From UBA7803 sp041686955 (GTDB lineage Bacteria > Pseudomonadota > Gammaproteobacteria > Pseudomonadales > Azotimanducaceae): 64,000 bases of DNA. Shown one piece after another: positions 35,302 to 43,834 of this stretch. The stretch is from positions 1 to 64,000 of the forward strand of contig JAWLCV010000015.1 of assembly GCA_041686955.1 (NCBI GenBank), in the 5' to 3' direction. The number at the start of each line of letters is the position of its first letter. The stretch's first letter is position 1. The translations under genes and the position numbers were made by a program. Under the pieces are notes generated by a model. That model saw nothing but the letters and a program-made list of their open reading frames with translations. It searched no databases and was not told where the DNA came from.

Positions 35302-37590
35302 CTGGCAGACGAGCCACACCCAGCCGATCTCCTGAACCGTCTCAATACCGGCGGCGGACTCCGTGTATCCGCCGATCTGGCGGCAGGTTTCGAGCACCGC
35401 AACAACCTCCTCGGCCGGGTGTTCTCCGGGTACGAGCTCTACGAGCACATCGCCGATGGCGGCATGAGTCAGGTCTTCCGTGGCCGAAGGGCCGACGGGC
35501 GCTTCGAGCGCGACGTGGCGGTGAAGGTCAGTGCCGGCAGCATATTCGACAATGCCTCGCGAGAGCGCCTCTTTCAGGAGCAGCAGATCCTCGCCGCCTT
35601 GAATCACCCCTCCATTGCCCAGCTCTACGATGCGGGCATCTCGGACGAAGGCTGGCCATACATCGTCATGGAGCTCGTCGACGGTGTTCCCATCGACGTG
35701 TACTGCGCCGGAGTCGGCCTCGATGAGAAACTCGAGCTGCTGGCACGGATATGCAGCGCCTTGACCTTCGCCCACTCGCACCTGGTGGTGCACCGGGACA
35801 TCAAGCCGAGCAACGTGCTGGTCACCCCTGAAGGCCTGCCGAAGCTGCTGGATTTCGGAATCGCCAAGCTGCTGTCCGTGAACGACAAGGCAACCCGGAC
35901 CCTGGCGCTCACCCCTCATTATGCGAGCCCGGAGCAGTTGCTCGGTCAACCACCCAGCGTCGCCTCGGACGTCTATCAGGTCGGTCTGCTGCTCGCCCGG
36001 CTGCTGGACCCCGATCTCGTCCACCGAGAGCCCGACCTCGAGCAAGCGATCCGCCGTGCCTCCAGCGGCACCGACCTGGAACTGAACAGGGAGGTCCGCC
36101 GAGCGCTGCCGAGAGAGCTGGTGAACATCGTCGAGCAATGCGTGCGCACGAAGCCTGCGGAACGATACGGCGAGGTGAGCGACGTCCGGGAGGAGCTCGA
36201 AAACTACCTCACCGGCTATCCCATTCGCGCCAGCGGCAACAGCCGGCGTTACCGCGCCCGAAAATTCGTGCGGCGCAACGCCGTGCCCCTGGCGGCAACG
36301 GCGATGGCTGCCATCGCTTTCCTCGTCTCGGGCACCTGGTACCTGATGGCGGTCAATGAAGCCCGCCATCGTGCCGAGCTCGAGGCCCGGGCGGCGCAGC
36401 GGGTCACCGATTTCCTGGTGGAAATCTTCAACGCCCCAGACCCCCAGATCGCGCTCGGCAACGAAGTCACGGCCCGGGACCTACTCGATCAGGGTCTGGC
36501 TCGACTGGCCGAGGACCGGTCGCTCGCGCCGCGAGTCGAGGCACGGCTGTACGGCGCCATCGGCCGCGCACGGGCCCAGCTCGGTTTGAACGACGAGGCC
36601 GAGCCCGTCTTGCGACGGGCCATCGCGCTGCACGAGCAGGTCTCGCCCACCGCCAGGGAAACCCTGAGCGATCAGAACAACCTGGCCATGACACTCCGTA
36701 ACCTGGGGCGCTTCGAGGAAGCCGTGGCCGTTGCGGGGGAGGCACTGGCCAAGCACGAGCAGCATCATCCGCCGGACGACCGACTCCGCATCAGCCTGAT
36801 CAACAACCTGGCCGCGAGTCATCAGCAGTGGGGCAATCTCGCGGCCGCCGAGGACTACTATCGTCGCGGCAACCGCCTCATCGAGCAGCACGGGATACCG
36901 TCCGAGGTAGACCGCGCCTGGTTCCACCTCTCTTACGGCCACCTGCTGAATCTACAGGGCAAGGGTGAGGAGGCCGAGGCGTGGATGAGGCCGGTGTACG
37001 AGCGGGCGAGGAACGAGTTGGGGCCCCATCACCCCGCCACCCTCTCAGCAGCGACGAACCTGGGCCACAGCCTGCACATTCAGGAACGCTTCCGGGAAGC
37101 GTTTCCGCTATTCGAGGCCATCCACGCCGGCCGGGTCCGGACGCTGGGAGCCGATCACGCCGAGACCTTGGCGGCGCTCGCCAACGTCGGCTCGCTGCAC
37201 ATCGCGTTGGAGCAATTCGATGAGGCGGAGGCGGCGCTTTCGGAGGCGGTCGCACGCCTGGCCGAGGTCCACGGCGCCGAGCACCCCATCACCCTGCACG
37301 TCACCAGCAACCATGGTCAGGCGCTCCTGGGACTCGGCCGATATCAGGAGGCCGTGTCCGTGCTTTCCGAGAACCTGGCCGTCGAGCGCCGGGTGCTGGG
37401 CGAGGACCATCCATACACGCTCGACTGTCAACGGTTCCTCGTCGAGGCGCTTTTGGAGGCCGGACGCACGGAGGGCGCGGCGGCACTGGCAGAACGCACC
37501 CTGCCGATCCTGCAAGCCAGGTTCGGAGAAACGCACAGCTATACGGCCGAGATGGAAGATTTCCTGAGCCGCGCCGTCGAAGCCCGCTGA
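35302..37590 (+). CDS. Transmembrane Ser/Thr protein kinase with C-terminal TPR domain, apparent CTG start
   Basis: A Hanks-type kinase of about 762 residues. The only sensible start is a CTG at 35302 preceded at 5 bases by GGAGGGAAGG; no in-frame ATG, GTG or TTG lies between the thiolase-like stop region and the kinase core except a GTG inside the linker just before GYELYEHI. Kinase motifs: GGMSQVFRG loop, DVAVKV lysine, VVHRDIKPSNVLV catalytic loop, LLDFGIAKL and the activation segment TPHYASPEQLL. One helix (about residues 330-355, AVPLAATAMAAIAFLVSGTW) separates it from a periplasmic TPR array of about ten helices. Targets are unknown; the TPR part probably senses or scaffolds. Confidence 0.88.
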   Translation: MADEPHPADLLNRLNTGGGLRVSADLAAGFEHRNNLLGRVFSGYELYEHIADGGMSQVFRGRRADGRFERDVAVKVSAGSIFDNASRERLFQEQQILAALNHPSIAQLYDAGISDEGWPYIVMELVDGVPIDVYCAGVGLDEKLELLARICSALTFAHSHLVVHRDIKPSNVLVTPEGLPKLLDFGIAKLLSVNDKATRTLALTPHYASPEQLLGQPPSVASDVYQVGLLLARLLDPDLVHREPDLEQAIRRASSGTDLELNREVRRALPRELVNIVEQCVRTKPAERYGEVSDVREELENYLTGYPIRASGNSRRYRARKFVRRNAVPLAATAMAAIAFLVSGTWYLMAVNEARHRAELEARAAQRVTDFLVEIFNAPDPQIALGNEVTARDLLDQGLARLAEDRSLAPRVEARLYGAIGRARAQLGLNDEAEPVLRRAIALHEQVSPTARETLSDQNNLAMTLRNLGRFEEAVAVAGEALAKHEQHHPPDDRLRISLINNLAASHQQWGNLAAAEDYYRRGNRLIEQHGIPSEVDRAWFHLSYGHLLNLQGKGEEAEAWMRPVYERARNELGPHHPATLSAATNLGHSLHIQERFREAFPLFEAIHAGRVRTLGADHAETLAALANVGSLHIALEQFDEAEAALSEAVARLAEVHGAEHPITLHVTSNHGQALLGLGRYQEAVSVLSENLAVERRVLGEDHPYTLDCQRFLVEALLEAGRTEGAAALAERTLPILQARFGETHSYTAEMEDFLSRAVEAR

Positions 37591-37642
37591 CCCTCGTGCA
37601 CCACGGCGTACGGTAACCCGCGGCCTTCAGTCCGCAGCTCCA

Positions 37643-37786
37643 TTAGGCGGCGCCTACGATGATCCCGCGAAGCTCCTTGCGCAGTTCCTGCCACACCTCG
37701 TATTCCGAGACGTCCTCGGCCGGAATCGTATCGGCGATCACTTCGGCAGCAGCGTCCAGCAACTCGGCGTACCAGTGCGGCGGCAC
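37643..37786 (-). CDS. Possible small acidic protein (47 aa)
   Basis: Read by hand on the leftward strand from GTG 37786 to TAA 37643. The product reads MPPHWYAELLDAAAEVIADT then IPAEDVSEYEVWQELRKELR and ends GIIVGAA. The amino-acid composition (amphipathic, Glu/Asp/Leu/Trp-rich) looks more protein-like than its shadow frames. It fills most of the 287-base space between the kinase gene and the next small gene. No clear ribosome-binding site or family was found. It could be the remnant of a longer gene or an antitoxin-like protein; confidence is low. Confidence 0.3.
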   Translation of the reverse strand: MPPHWYAELLDAAAEVIADTIPAEDVSEYEVWQELRKELRGIIVGAA

Positions 37787-37877
37787 ATCGAGGGTATCGC
37801 TGTGATGCTGAGGCGCAGATTGATACAGATCAAATCGAGCTCAAGAAGACCCGCGAGGTAATGATACAAAGGCAACC

Positions 37878-38198
37878 ATGGCTGACATCGTGAACCTGAC
37901 ATCCACCGCCCTTCAGCACGACCGGGAACGGCTGGAGAGCTTTGGCGGGCACACCATCGCGCGGGGCCGGGCGACTCGCTGGCACTGGGGACGGGACAGC
38001 GAAGGCAACAGCGTGTTCGAGATCTTCCGTGGCGGCGAGCACGAGGTGCTGGCGGCGCGGATCGCGCGGAATCTCAAGTCGTTTCATGCCAGGGACGCAG
38101 ACGGTGAGCTGATCGTGTCCGGCTCTCTCGATCACGTGTTCGGCGAACTCGACGACTATTTCGCACGGCTGCACGGCGAGTCTCAGCAACCCGACTGA
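37878..38198 (+). CDS. Hypothetical small soluble protein (106 aa)
   Basis: A 106-residue protein with no signal peptide or membrane segment. It shows an N-terminal helix (TALQHDRERLESF), a beta-rich middle (ATRWHWGRDSEGNSVFEIFR) and a C-terminal helix (LDHVFGELDDYFARLHG). I do not recognise a family. A short GGGCA/TGCCC hairpin (38205-38220) follows its stop codon. It precedes the HNH-like gene by 120 bases on the same strand and could be co-transcribed with it. Confidence 0.55.
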   Translation: MADIVNLTSTALQHDRERLESFGGHTIARGRATRWHWGRDSEGNSVFEIFRGGEHEVLAARIARNLKSFHARDADGELIVSGSLDHVFGELDDYFARLHGESQQPD

Positions 38199-38318
38199 GA
38201 GGCGGGGCAATACCCTGCCCGGCGGCGGTCCGGGCCAGCGGCTGCCACGTTGACGGAGTTCAATGAAGCACCGCCCGGGCGCCACGAAGGTAGACCGAAG
38301 CCACCGGGAAGTGCGGGC

Positions 38319-38642
38319 ATGCCGCTGGACGAGCAGGCCGTAGAGGCAGTCTGGGAAAAGGGCCGGGCCATGCCCGATCTCGACCCGGCCATCTGGCGAC
38401 GCGACCAATGCGGTGCGTGGCTGCATCGCGAGCATCTCGAAAGCACCGAATCCGAATTCGCGTGGAAGATCGTCAAGGTGGTTCCAGGCGGCGAGGACGA
38501 GGAAGTGGTCAATCTGCAGCCGTTCCATCGGGACAACGGCTTCGACATAGCGAATCACCAGCCGCACTGTCGCGTCACCGCGGAGCCTACGCAGCAGGCG
38601 CCCGGTCAGACGATCGTCGAGCCGCGCAACACCAGCGTGTGA
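38319..38642 (+). CDS. Degenerate HNH-endonuclease-like protein
   Basis: A 107-residue protein; the ATG at 38319 has GGGAAG six bases upstream, while a TTG at 38250 gives a longer form. The order VEAVWEKGRAMPDLDP, IWRRDQCGAWLHREHLES, then VNLQPFHRDNGF follows the small HNH family normally written VW.KG...R.D.CGa.I...YG....GWEIDHI.P...GG....NL.PLhW.NN. The catalytic DH of WEIDHI is replaced (AWKIVKV), so nuclease activity should be lost while the fold and NLQP are kept. It may be a binding protein or pseudo-enzyme. It ends 9 bases before the ABC importer operon. Confidence 0.6.
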   Translation: MPLDEQAVEAVWEKGRAMPDLDPAIWRRDQCGAWLHREHLESTESEFAWKIVKVVPGGEDEEVVNLQPFHRDNGFDIANHQPHCRVTAEPTQQAPGQTIVEPRNTSV

Positions 38643-38651
38643 CGCTGGAAC

Positions 38652-39905
38652 GTGGCCAGATCGCCCCTTCGCAGAAGCCTCCGCGGGATTCTCGCCTGCG
38701 CGGGGGTCGTGGTCATGGCTTGCTCCGAGCAGATGCCCCACCCGCCGCGTCTGCACTGGTACGTCTTCGACGAGCCATCGGGAGCCTTCGCGCAGGCAGC
38801 GCGGCGCTGCGCGCAGCGCTCGGGCGGCCGCTACGAGATCGGGATCAGGCCGCTGCCCGCCGATGCCGACCAGCAGCGCGAGCAGCTCGTACGCCGCCTG
38901 GCCGCCGGCGACAGGGATATCGACCTCATCGGCATGGACGTGATCTGGACCGCGGAGTTCGCGCAAGCGGGCTGGGTACTGCCCTGGAAGCCCGATGAGG
39001 CGGATACCGTTCGGGACGGCCGTCTCGGAAGCGCGGTCGCGAGCGCCACCTACCGAAGCACCATGTGGGCTGCCCCCTTCACGACCAACACCCAGCTCTT
39101 GTGGTATCGCACGGATCGGGTTGAGGCGGCGCCGGATACCTGGGCGGAGATGATCGAAACTGCGGAGCGGCTGGGTCGAGGCGGCACGATTCAGGCGCAG
39201 GGAGAACGGTACGAGGGCCTCACGGTGCTGTTCGTCTCCCTGCTGGCCTCCGCCGGAGGAACCGTGCTCGGTCCGGGCGGTGACTCCGTGTCGCTGGAGG
39301 ACGAGCCTACCCGCCGTGCCCTCGCCGTCATGCGTCGGCTCGCTACCTCGCCGGCGGCGGATCCATCTCTGGCCAACGCGCGGGAGGATCAAGCCCGTCT
39401 GGCATTCGAGTCGGGGGGATCGAGCTTCATGCTCAACTACCCCTTCGTGTGGCCGAGCGCCAAGGCCAACGCCCCGGAGGTAGCACGGCACATGGGCTGG
39501 TCGCGCTGGCCCGCGGTGGTCTCCGGCAAGCCGAGCCGGGTCACCATCGGCGGCATCAACATCGGCATCGGTGCGCACAGCCGCTTTCCGGAGCTGGCCT
39601 TCGAGGCCGCGACGTGCATCGTGGCGGAGCCCCATCAGCGGCTGGCGGCCGCGCTTGGCGGACTGCCGCCCACCATTGCCGCGCTCTACGACGACGCGCA
39701 GGTCCGTGATCGATTTCCTTTCGCCGACCTGCTGCGCGAGACCCTGCGTGAGGGGGTACAGCGGCCGCAGACGCCGTTCTATGCCGACGTCTCGCTCGCC
39801 ATCAGCCACTCCCTGCATCCGATGGCGGAGATCGAACCGGACCGGGACCTGACGCGCCTGCGCAGAGCAGTACGGCGGGCGCTGGCTTCCGAGGGGCTGC
39901 TGTGA
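38652..39905 (+). CDS. Carbohydrate ABC transporter substrate-binding lipoprotein
   Basis: A 417-residue family-1 binding protein, GTG start. The N-terminus (RSLRGILACAGVVVMACSEQ) ends in a lipobox (VMAC), so it should be tethered to the membrane. Solute-binding landmarks are RLAAGDRDIDLIGMDVIWTA, AAPFTTNTQLLWYRTDR and WAEMIETAERL. It starts the four-gene importer and overlaps the first permease gene by four bases (GTGA). The family (MalE/ThuE-like) binds di- or oligosaccharides such as trehalose or maltose; the exact ligand cannot be read. Confidence 0.9.
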   Translation: MARSPLRRSLRGILACAGVVVMACSEQMPHPPRLHWYVFDEPSGAFAQAARRCAQRSGGRYEIGIRPLPADADQQREQLVRRLAAGDRDIDLIGMDVIWTAEFAQAGWVLPWKPDEADTVRDGRLGSAVASATYRSTMWAAPFTTNTQLLWYRTDRVEAAPDTWAEMIETAERLGRGGTIQAQGERYEGLTVLFVSLLASAGGTVLGPGGDSVSLEDEPTRRALAVMRRLATSPAADPSLANAREDQARLAFESGGSSFMLNYPFVWPSAKANAPEVARHMGWSRWPAVVSGKPSRVTIGGINIGIGAHSRFPELAFEAATCIVAEPHQRLAAALGGLPPTIAALYDDAQVRDRFPFADLLRETLREGVQRPQTPFYADVSLAISHSLHPMAEIEPDRDLTRLRRAVRRALASEGLL

Positions 39906-40777
39906 GGTCCCGGTCGAGCGCCGAGAGTCGCCTCGCCTGGCTGCTCTGCGCTCCGGCAATGATCGCCATGGTGGTGGTGACCGCCTATCCCATGTTGTAC
40001 GCCCTGTGGCTTTCGCTGTTCCGCTACGATTTGCGCTTTCCGGATCTGCGTCGATTCGTCGGGCTCGAGAACTACGCCAGCGTGCTGAGCTCGGAAGTGT
40101 GGTGGCAGGCGCTCGCCAACACGCTGCTGATTACCGTCGGATCCGTGGCGATGGAGCTGTTGCTCGGATTCGTCTTCGCCCTGGTGATGCATCGCGCGGT
40201 GATCGGCCGCCGGCTGGTGCGAACCTCGCTGCTGGTGCCTTACGGCATCATCACCGTGGTGGCCGCCATGAGCTGGCGGCTGGCTTTCGACCCGACCACC
40301 GGCTTCGTCAACGCCTTGCTGGGACTGGAGGGCCCCTGGCTGGCCGGGCGCTGGTCGGCGTTCTTCGTCATCATCCTCACCGAGATCTGGAAGACCACGC
40401 CCTTCATGGCCCTGCTGCTGCTCGCGGGCCTCACGCTCGTTCCAGAGGATCTTCTGCGGGCAGCCCGCGTCGACGGCGCGAGCGCCGCGCAGCGCTTCTT
40501 AAAGGTGACGCTGCCCATCATGCGCCCCATGGTGCTGGTGGCGCTTCTGTTCCGGACCCTGGATGCGTTCCGCATCTTCGATACGGTGTTCATCCAGACC
40601 CGCGGCGCCCAGGGCACGGCAACGATCTCAATCGTCGGCTACGACACCCTGGTCACGCGGCTCAATCTGGGCCTCGGATCGGCGGTGTCGGTGCTGGTGT
40701 TCCTGTGCGTGGTGATCATCGCCGCGCTGTTCGTCAAAGGCTTCGGTCTCGACGTTCCGGATCGGGGATCTCGGTGA
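39902..40777 (+). CDS. Sugar ABC transporter permease (MalF/ThuF-like)
   Basis: A 291-residue inner-membrane subunit with six predicted helices, starting RLAWLLCAPAMIAMVVVTAY. The cytoplasmic EAA loop that contacts the ATPase is LLRAARVDGASAAQRFLKVT. Its GTG overlaps the binding-protein stop codon, and its stop overlaps the start of the second permease (GTGA), indicating coupled translation in one transporter operon. Confidence 0.92.
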   Translation: MRSRSSAESRLAWLLCAPAMIAMVVVTAYPMLYALWLSLFRYDLRFPDLRRFVGLENYASVLSSEVWWQALANTLLITVGSVAMELLLGFVFALVMHRAVIGRRLVRTSLLVPYGIITVVAAMSWRLAFDPTTGFVNALLGLEGPWLAGRWSAFFVIILTEIWKTTPFMALLLLAGLTLVPEDLLRAARVDGASAAQRFLKVTLPIMRPMVLVALLFRTLDAFRIFDTVFIQTRGAQGTATISIVGYDTLVTRLNLGLGSAVSVLVFLCVVIIAALFVKGFGLDVPDRGSR

Positions 40778-41643
40778 GCGCGCGCGCGCGGACATCCGCA
40801 TCTCCGCCAGGCGCCAGGGGCGAACGATTCGAGACCTACGTCTGGGGAATGGGCAGCGTGGCGGTGGTGATCTATGCGCTCGTTCCCGTGGTCTGGATCG
40901 TGTCCCTTTCCCTCAAGCCCATCGCGGATCTCGGCGACCGGCGGCTGATCCCCTGGGTGTTCAGCCTCGAGCACTACCAGGCCGTCTTCCGCGACCAACA
41001 GTTCTCGGCGGCTCTTTGGAACTCGGCCGGGATTGCGGGCCTCTCGACCGTCGCAGCCGTGCTCCTCGGTATGCTCGCGGCGTACGCCATCGCGCGGCTA
41101 GAGTTTCCCGGGCGGCGGTTAATCCTGGCTGCCGCGCTGTCCATCGCCATGTTTCCACCCGTCTCCATCATCGGGCCGCTGTTCGACGTCTGGCGCAGTG
41201 TCGGCCTGTACGACACGTGGGCCGGGTTGATCCTGCCGTACATGACCTTCACCCTGCCGCTCGCCATCTGGACCCTGTCCGCCTTCTTCCGGGAGATCCC
41301 CTGGGAGCTGGACAAGGCAGCTCGTGTCGACGGCGCGACGCCTCTACAGGCCTTCGTGTACGTGATCGCACCCCTCGCCGCTCCGGGGGTATTCACGGCA
41401 GCCATTCTGGTGTTCATCTTCGCCTGGAACGACTTTCTCTTCGCCATCTCGCTCACCTCCACCAATGATGCCCGTACCGTCCCGGCCGCCATCGCCTTCT
41501 TCACCGGCAGCTCACGCTTCGAGCAGCCCACCGGCTCCATTGCGGCCGCTTCGGTGGTGGTCACCGTGCCCATCATCGTGATGGTGCTGGCGTTCCAGCG
41601 GCGCATCGTGGCGGGGCTCACCGCCGGAGCGGTGAAGGGATAG
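40774..41643 (+). CDS. Sugar ABC transporter permease (MalG/ThuG-like)
   Basis: A 289-residue permease from the GTG at 40774. Six helices are visible, the first being VAVVIYALVPVVWIVSLSLK. The EAA loop reads ELDKAARVDGATPLQAFVYV, followed by the conserved IFAWNDFLFAISLT, characteristic of MalG-type subunits. It pairs with the preceding permease and ends three bases before the ATPase gene. Confidence 0.92.
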   Translation: MSARARTSASPPGARGERFETYVWGMGSVAVVIYALVPVVWIVSLSLKPIADLGDRRLIPWVFSLEHYQAVFRDQQFSAALWNSAGIAGLSTVAAVLLGMLAAYAIARLEFPGRRLILAAALSIAMFPPVSIIGPLFDVWRSVGLYDTWAGLILPYMTFTLPLAIWTLSAFFREIPWELDKAARVDGATPLQAFVYVIAPLAAPGVFTAAILVFIFAWNDFLFAISLTSTNDARTVPAAIAFFTGSSRFEQPTGSIAAASVVVTVPIIVMVLAFQRRIVAGLTAGAVKG

Positions 41644-41646
41644 CCG

Positions 41647-42816
41647 ATGGCGGAGATCCAGCTGCGCGGCGTCAGCAAGCGCTTTCCCGGAGCCACAGCG
41701 GTGAACGCCGCCAGCTTCACCATCCGCGACGGCGAGTTCTTCATTCTGGTCGGCCCCTCCGGCTGCGGGAAATCGACGCTGCTCAACATGATCGTGGGCC
41801 TGGAATCGGTATCCGAGGGGGAGATTCGCCTCGACGGCGAGCTGATCAACGACGTCGATCCCAAGGACCGCAACATGGCCATGGTGTTTCAGAGTTACGC
41901 CATCTACCCCCACATGACCGTGCGGGAGAATCTCGCGTTTCCCCTGAAGCTCGCGAAGCTGCCGAAGGCGCAGATCAACGAGCGGATCGCCAGCACGGCG
42001 GCGATGCTGGAGCTCGAGGCTCTGCTGGATCGCAAGCCCGGGGCGCTGTCCGGGGGGCAGCGTCAGCGGGTGGCCATGGGGCGCGCCATGGTGCGGCAGC
42101 CCAGGGTGTTCCTGCTCGACGAACCGCTCTCCAATCTGGATGCCAAGCTGCGGGTGCAGATGCGCGCCGAGATCGCCCGGCTCCAGCGACGGCTGGCGAT
42201 CACCACCGTGTACGTCACCCACGACCAGACCGAAGCCATGACCTTGGGTCAGCGGATCGCCGTGCTGCGTGACGGCGAAGTGCAGCAGGTGGGCACCCCG
42301 CGGGACCTCTACGAGCGGCCGAGCAACCTGTTCGTCGCCGGCTTCATCGGCTCGCCTGCGATGAACTTCCTGCCGGCACGTTACGCCGACGGAAGTCTCG
42401 AGCTTCCCGTAGGCAGACTGGCGCTGCCCGCGGATGTGCAGGAGCGCCTGGCAAACGTGGCGCATCCGCTGCTCGCAGGCTTTCGCCCCGATCACCTGTA
42501 CGGCACCGCTGGGCTGGAATGCGCAGGCCTCGAGTTCGAAGCCCGCGCCGAGGTGGTGGAATGGCTCGGTGCCGACGTGTACGTCTACCTGGAGGTCGAC
42601 CTCGCCGGCTTCACCGGCACGAACCTTCCCGACGAGTCCGGTGCGGCGCCAGCTGCGGAGCTCGGGCGGTCGCTGGTGGCCCGCCTCGATCCCGCCGCAG
42701 CCGTGAAGGAAGGCGATGCGGTCCGCCTGTGCCTGGAGGCACCACACGTCTTGGTCTTCGACGCGCGAACCGGCGAGAACCTCACCCTCGAGCGGCACGC
42801 GGCGCGCCCCGATTAG
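41647..42816 (+). CDS. Sugar ABC transporter ATP-binding protein (MalK/UgpC-like)
   Basis: A 389-residue ATPase. Walker A GPSGCGKST, Q-loop FQSYAIYPHMTVRENLAF, signature LSGGQRQRVAMGRAMV, Walker B VFLLDEPLSNLD and the switch VTHDQTEAMT are all intact. Beyond residue about 235 lies the MalK-type C-terminal TOBE/OB regulatory domain. It completes the importer operon. A hairpin follows the stop codon. Confidence 0.94.
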   Translation: MAEIQLRGVSKRFPGATAVNAASFTIRDGEFFILVGPSGCGKSTLLNMIVGLESVSEGEIRLDGELINDVDPKDRNMAMVFQSYAIYPHMTVRENLAFPLKLAKLPKAQINERIASTAAMLELEALLDRKPGALSGGQRQRVAMGRAMVRQPRVFLLDEPLSNLDAKLRVQMRAEIARLQRRLAITTVYVTHDQTEAMTLGQRIAVLRDGEVQQVGTPRDLYERPSNLFVAGFIGSPAMNFLPARYADGSLELPVGRLALPADVQERLANVAHPLLAGFRPDHLYGTAGLECAGLEFEARAEVVEWLGADVYVYLEVDLAGFTGTNLPDESGAAPAAELGRSLVARLDPAAAVKEGDAVRLCLEAPHVLVFDARTGENLTLERHAARPD

Positions 42817-42838
42817 TAGCGGCACACCGGCTGTTGTG

Positions 42839-42852
42839 CTGGCGCCCGCCAG
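42839..42852. terminator. Hairpin between convergent importer and DUF4242 operons
   Basis: CTGGCG-CC-CGCCAG is a perfect six-base stem (five pairs with a four-base loop in practice) in the 46-base space between two convergent stop codons. It is a plausible bidirectional terminator, without a T-tract. Confidence 0.45.
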
Positions 42853-42862
42853 AGCCAAGCCG

Positions 42863-43135
42863 TCACGTCATGAAATAGGGATCCAGCACCCGCACCTCAG
42901 TAATCCGCTCGATGGGCAGCCCGCTGCGCTTCGCCGCCCGCCGCACGGACTCCGGGCTCGGGCCGTCGTAGATGCAGAAGGTGCGCGTCTTGTCGGGTGT
43001 GACATAGGAGTGCACCCAGGTGACTCCTTCTTCCGCATTGTTGCCGATCACACCGCAGCACGCCTCGGTGCCGGCCGCGTCGGGAGTGATTCCGAGGCCC
43101 TCGGGAAAGGTTCGTTCGATGAGATAGCGGGGCAT
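42863..43135 (-). CDS. DUF4242 family small protein
   Basis: A 90-residue protein from the ATG at 43135, with an ideal ribosome-binding site (GGAGG, seven bases upstream). It matches the DUF4242 pattern: MPRYLIERTFPEGL at the start, VTWVHSYVTPDKTRTFCIYD in the middle and PESVRRAAKRSGLPIERITE near the end. It has a ferredoxin-like, dimeric-barrel style. Members are thought to bind metal (nickel) but function is unsettled; the CC pair in TEACCGVIG is notable. It follows the exported-protein gene by 19 bases and is the second gene of that unit. Confidence 0.82.
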   Translation of the reverse strand: MPRYLIERTFPEGLGITPDAAGTEACCGVIGNNAEEGVTWVHSYVTPDKTRTFCIYDGPSPESVRRAAKRSGLPIERITEVRVLDPYFMT

Positions 43136-43154
43136 GTTCAGTCCTCCTAGTGGT

Positions 43155-43700
43155 TCAGCCGTGCCGCGCGGGGTCGTAGGCGTCGCAGGAAACCAGCGGG
43201 TTCCAATCGGCGAAGGTGCCGACGGGGTTGCGCTGCCACGCCCACACGTGGAGCTCGAAGTGGGCGGGAATGCCGTAGCGGTTCGGCTCACCGGTGAGGT
43301 GAAGGACGTGCCCTTCCAGCACCGGCGCCGTCTCGTTCTCGGCGTTCCAGGCATCGGCGAAGGTGATGTACTCCACCGCCACCAGGCGCAGGCGCCCGTT
43401 CCGCTGGGGCTCGTAGACCAGGGATTCCGGGTTGCGCGGGTCCAGGGCACCGTCGCCCAGGAGGTCGCCATTCACGTAATGGATGCCCATGGCGCCTTCG
43501 TCGCGGCCGCTCGCGCAGCCGAGAAACGGCTCGTAGCCTTCGGAAACCGCCGTGGCCACATCGCGGAATCGCGCCGTGGCATCACGCACCAGGTTCACCA
43601 GCGGTGACGGGACGGTGGCGTTGGTACCCTCCTGCTCCGCAAGCCCCGCCGGGGCCGCCAGCAGCAGAGCGATTCCCGGAATCCAGTGCAGCATGCGCAT
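43155..43700 (-). CDS. Exported protein of unknown function
   Basis: A 181-residue protein with a signal peptide (MLHWIPGIALLLAAPAGLA); starts at 43700 or the ATG at 43694, after AAGGAG. The mature part contains GYEPFLGCASGRDEGAMGIH, LVAVEYITFADAW and FELHVWAWQRNPVGTFADWN, with several His and Trp and a likely Cys pair. I recognise it as a recurrent secreted family without assigned function. It is co-transcribed with the DUF4242 gene and lies 134 bases after a large LuxR-type regulator gene. Direct repeats sit in that gap. Confidence 0.7.
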   Translation of the reverse strand: MRMLHWIPGIALLLAAPAGLAEQEGTNATVPSPLVNLVRDATARFRDVATAVSEGYEPFLGCASGRDEGAMGIHYVNGDLLGDGALDPRNPESLVYEPQRNGRLRLVAVEYITFADAWNAENETAPVLEGHVLHLTGEPNRYGIPAHFELHVWAWQRNPVGTFADWNPLVSCDAYDPARHG

Positions 43701-43796
43701 GATTCGTCTCCTTGCTCGTCGGATGCTGAGTCGCGCCGGATCAACCGGCCGGGCAAGATCATGTGCTGCACAGGGAGTTGGCCGCATCGGCGCAAA

Positions 43797-43827
43797 TACC
43801 CAATTTGCGCGGCGGAGGTACCCAATT
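43797..43827. promoter_or_regulatory. Paired direct repeats upstream of the exported-protein/DUF4242 unit
   Basis: TACCCAATT occurs at 43797-43805 and again at 43819-43827, 22 bases apart, about two helical turns. The first copy is inside an inverted repeat GCGCAAAT/ATTTGCGC (43790-43810). They lie about 97-127 bases before the start at 43700 and just past the stop of a MalT-like LuxR regulator. Direct repeats of this spacing suit activators of that class; binding is inferred. Confidence 0.5.
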
Positions 43828-43834
43828 CGGGCAG

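Noticed and set aside
37830..39959. 709-residue open frame on the leftward strand
   Set aside because: It is the antisense of the HNH-like, binding-protein and permease genes; its product is Arg/Pro/Gly-rich without any family motif.
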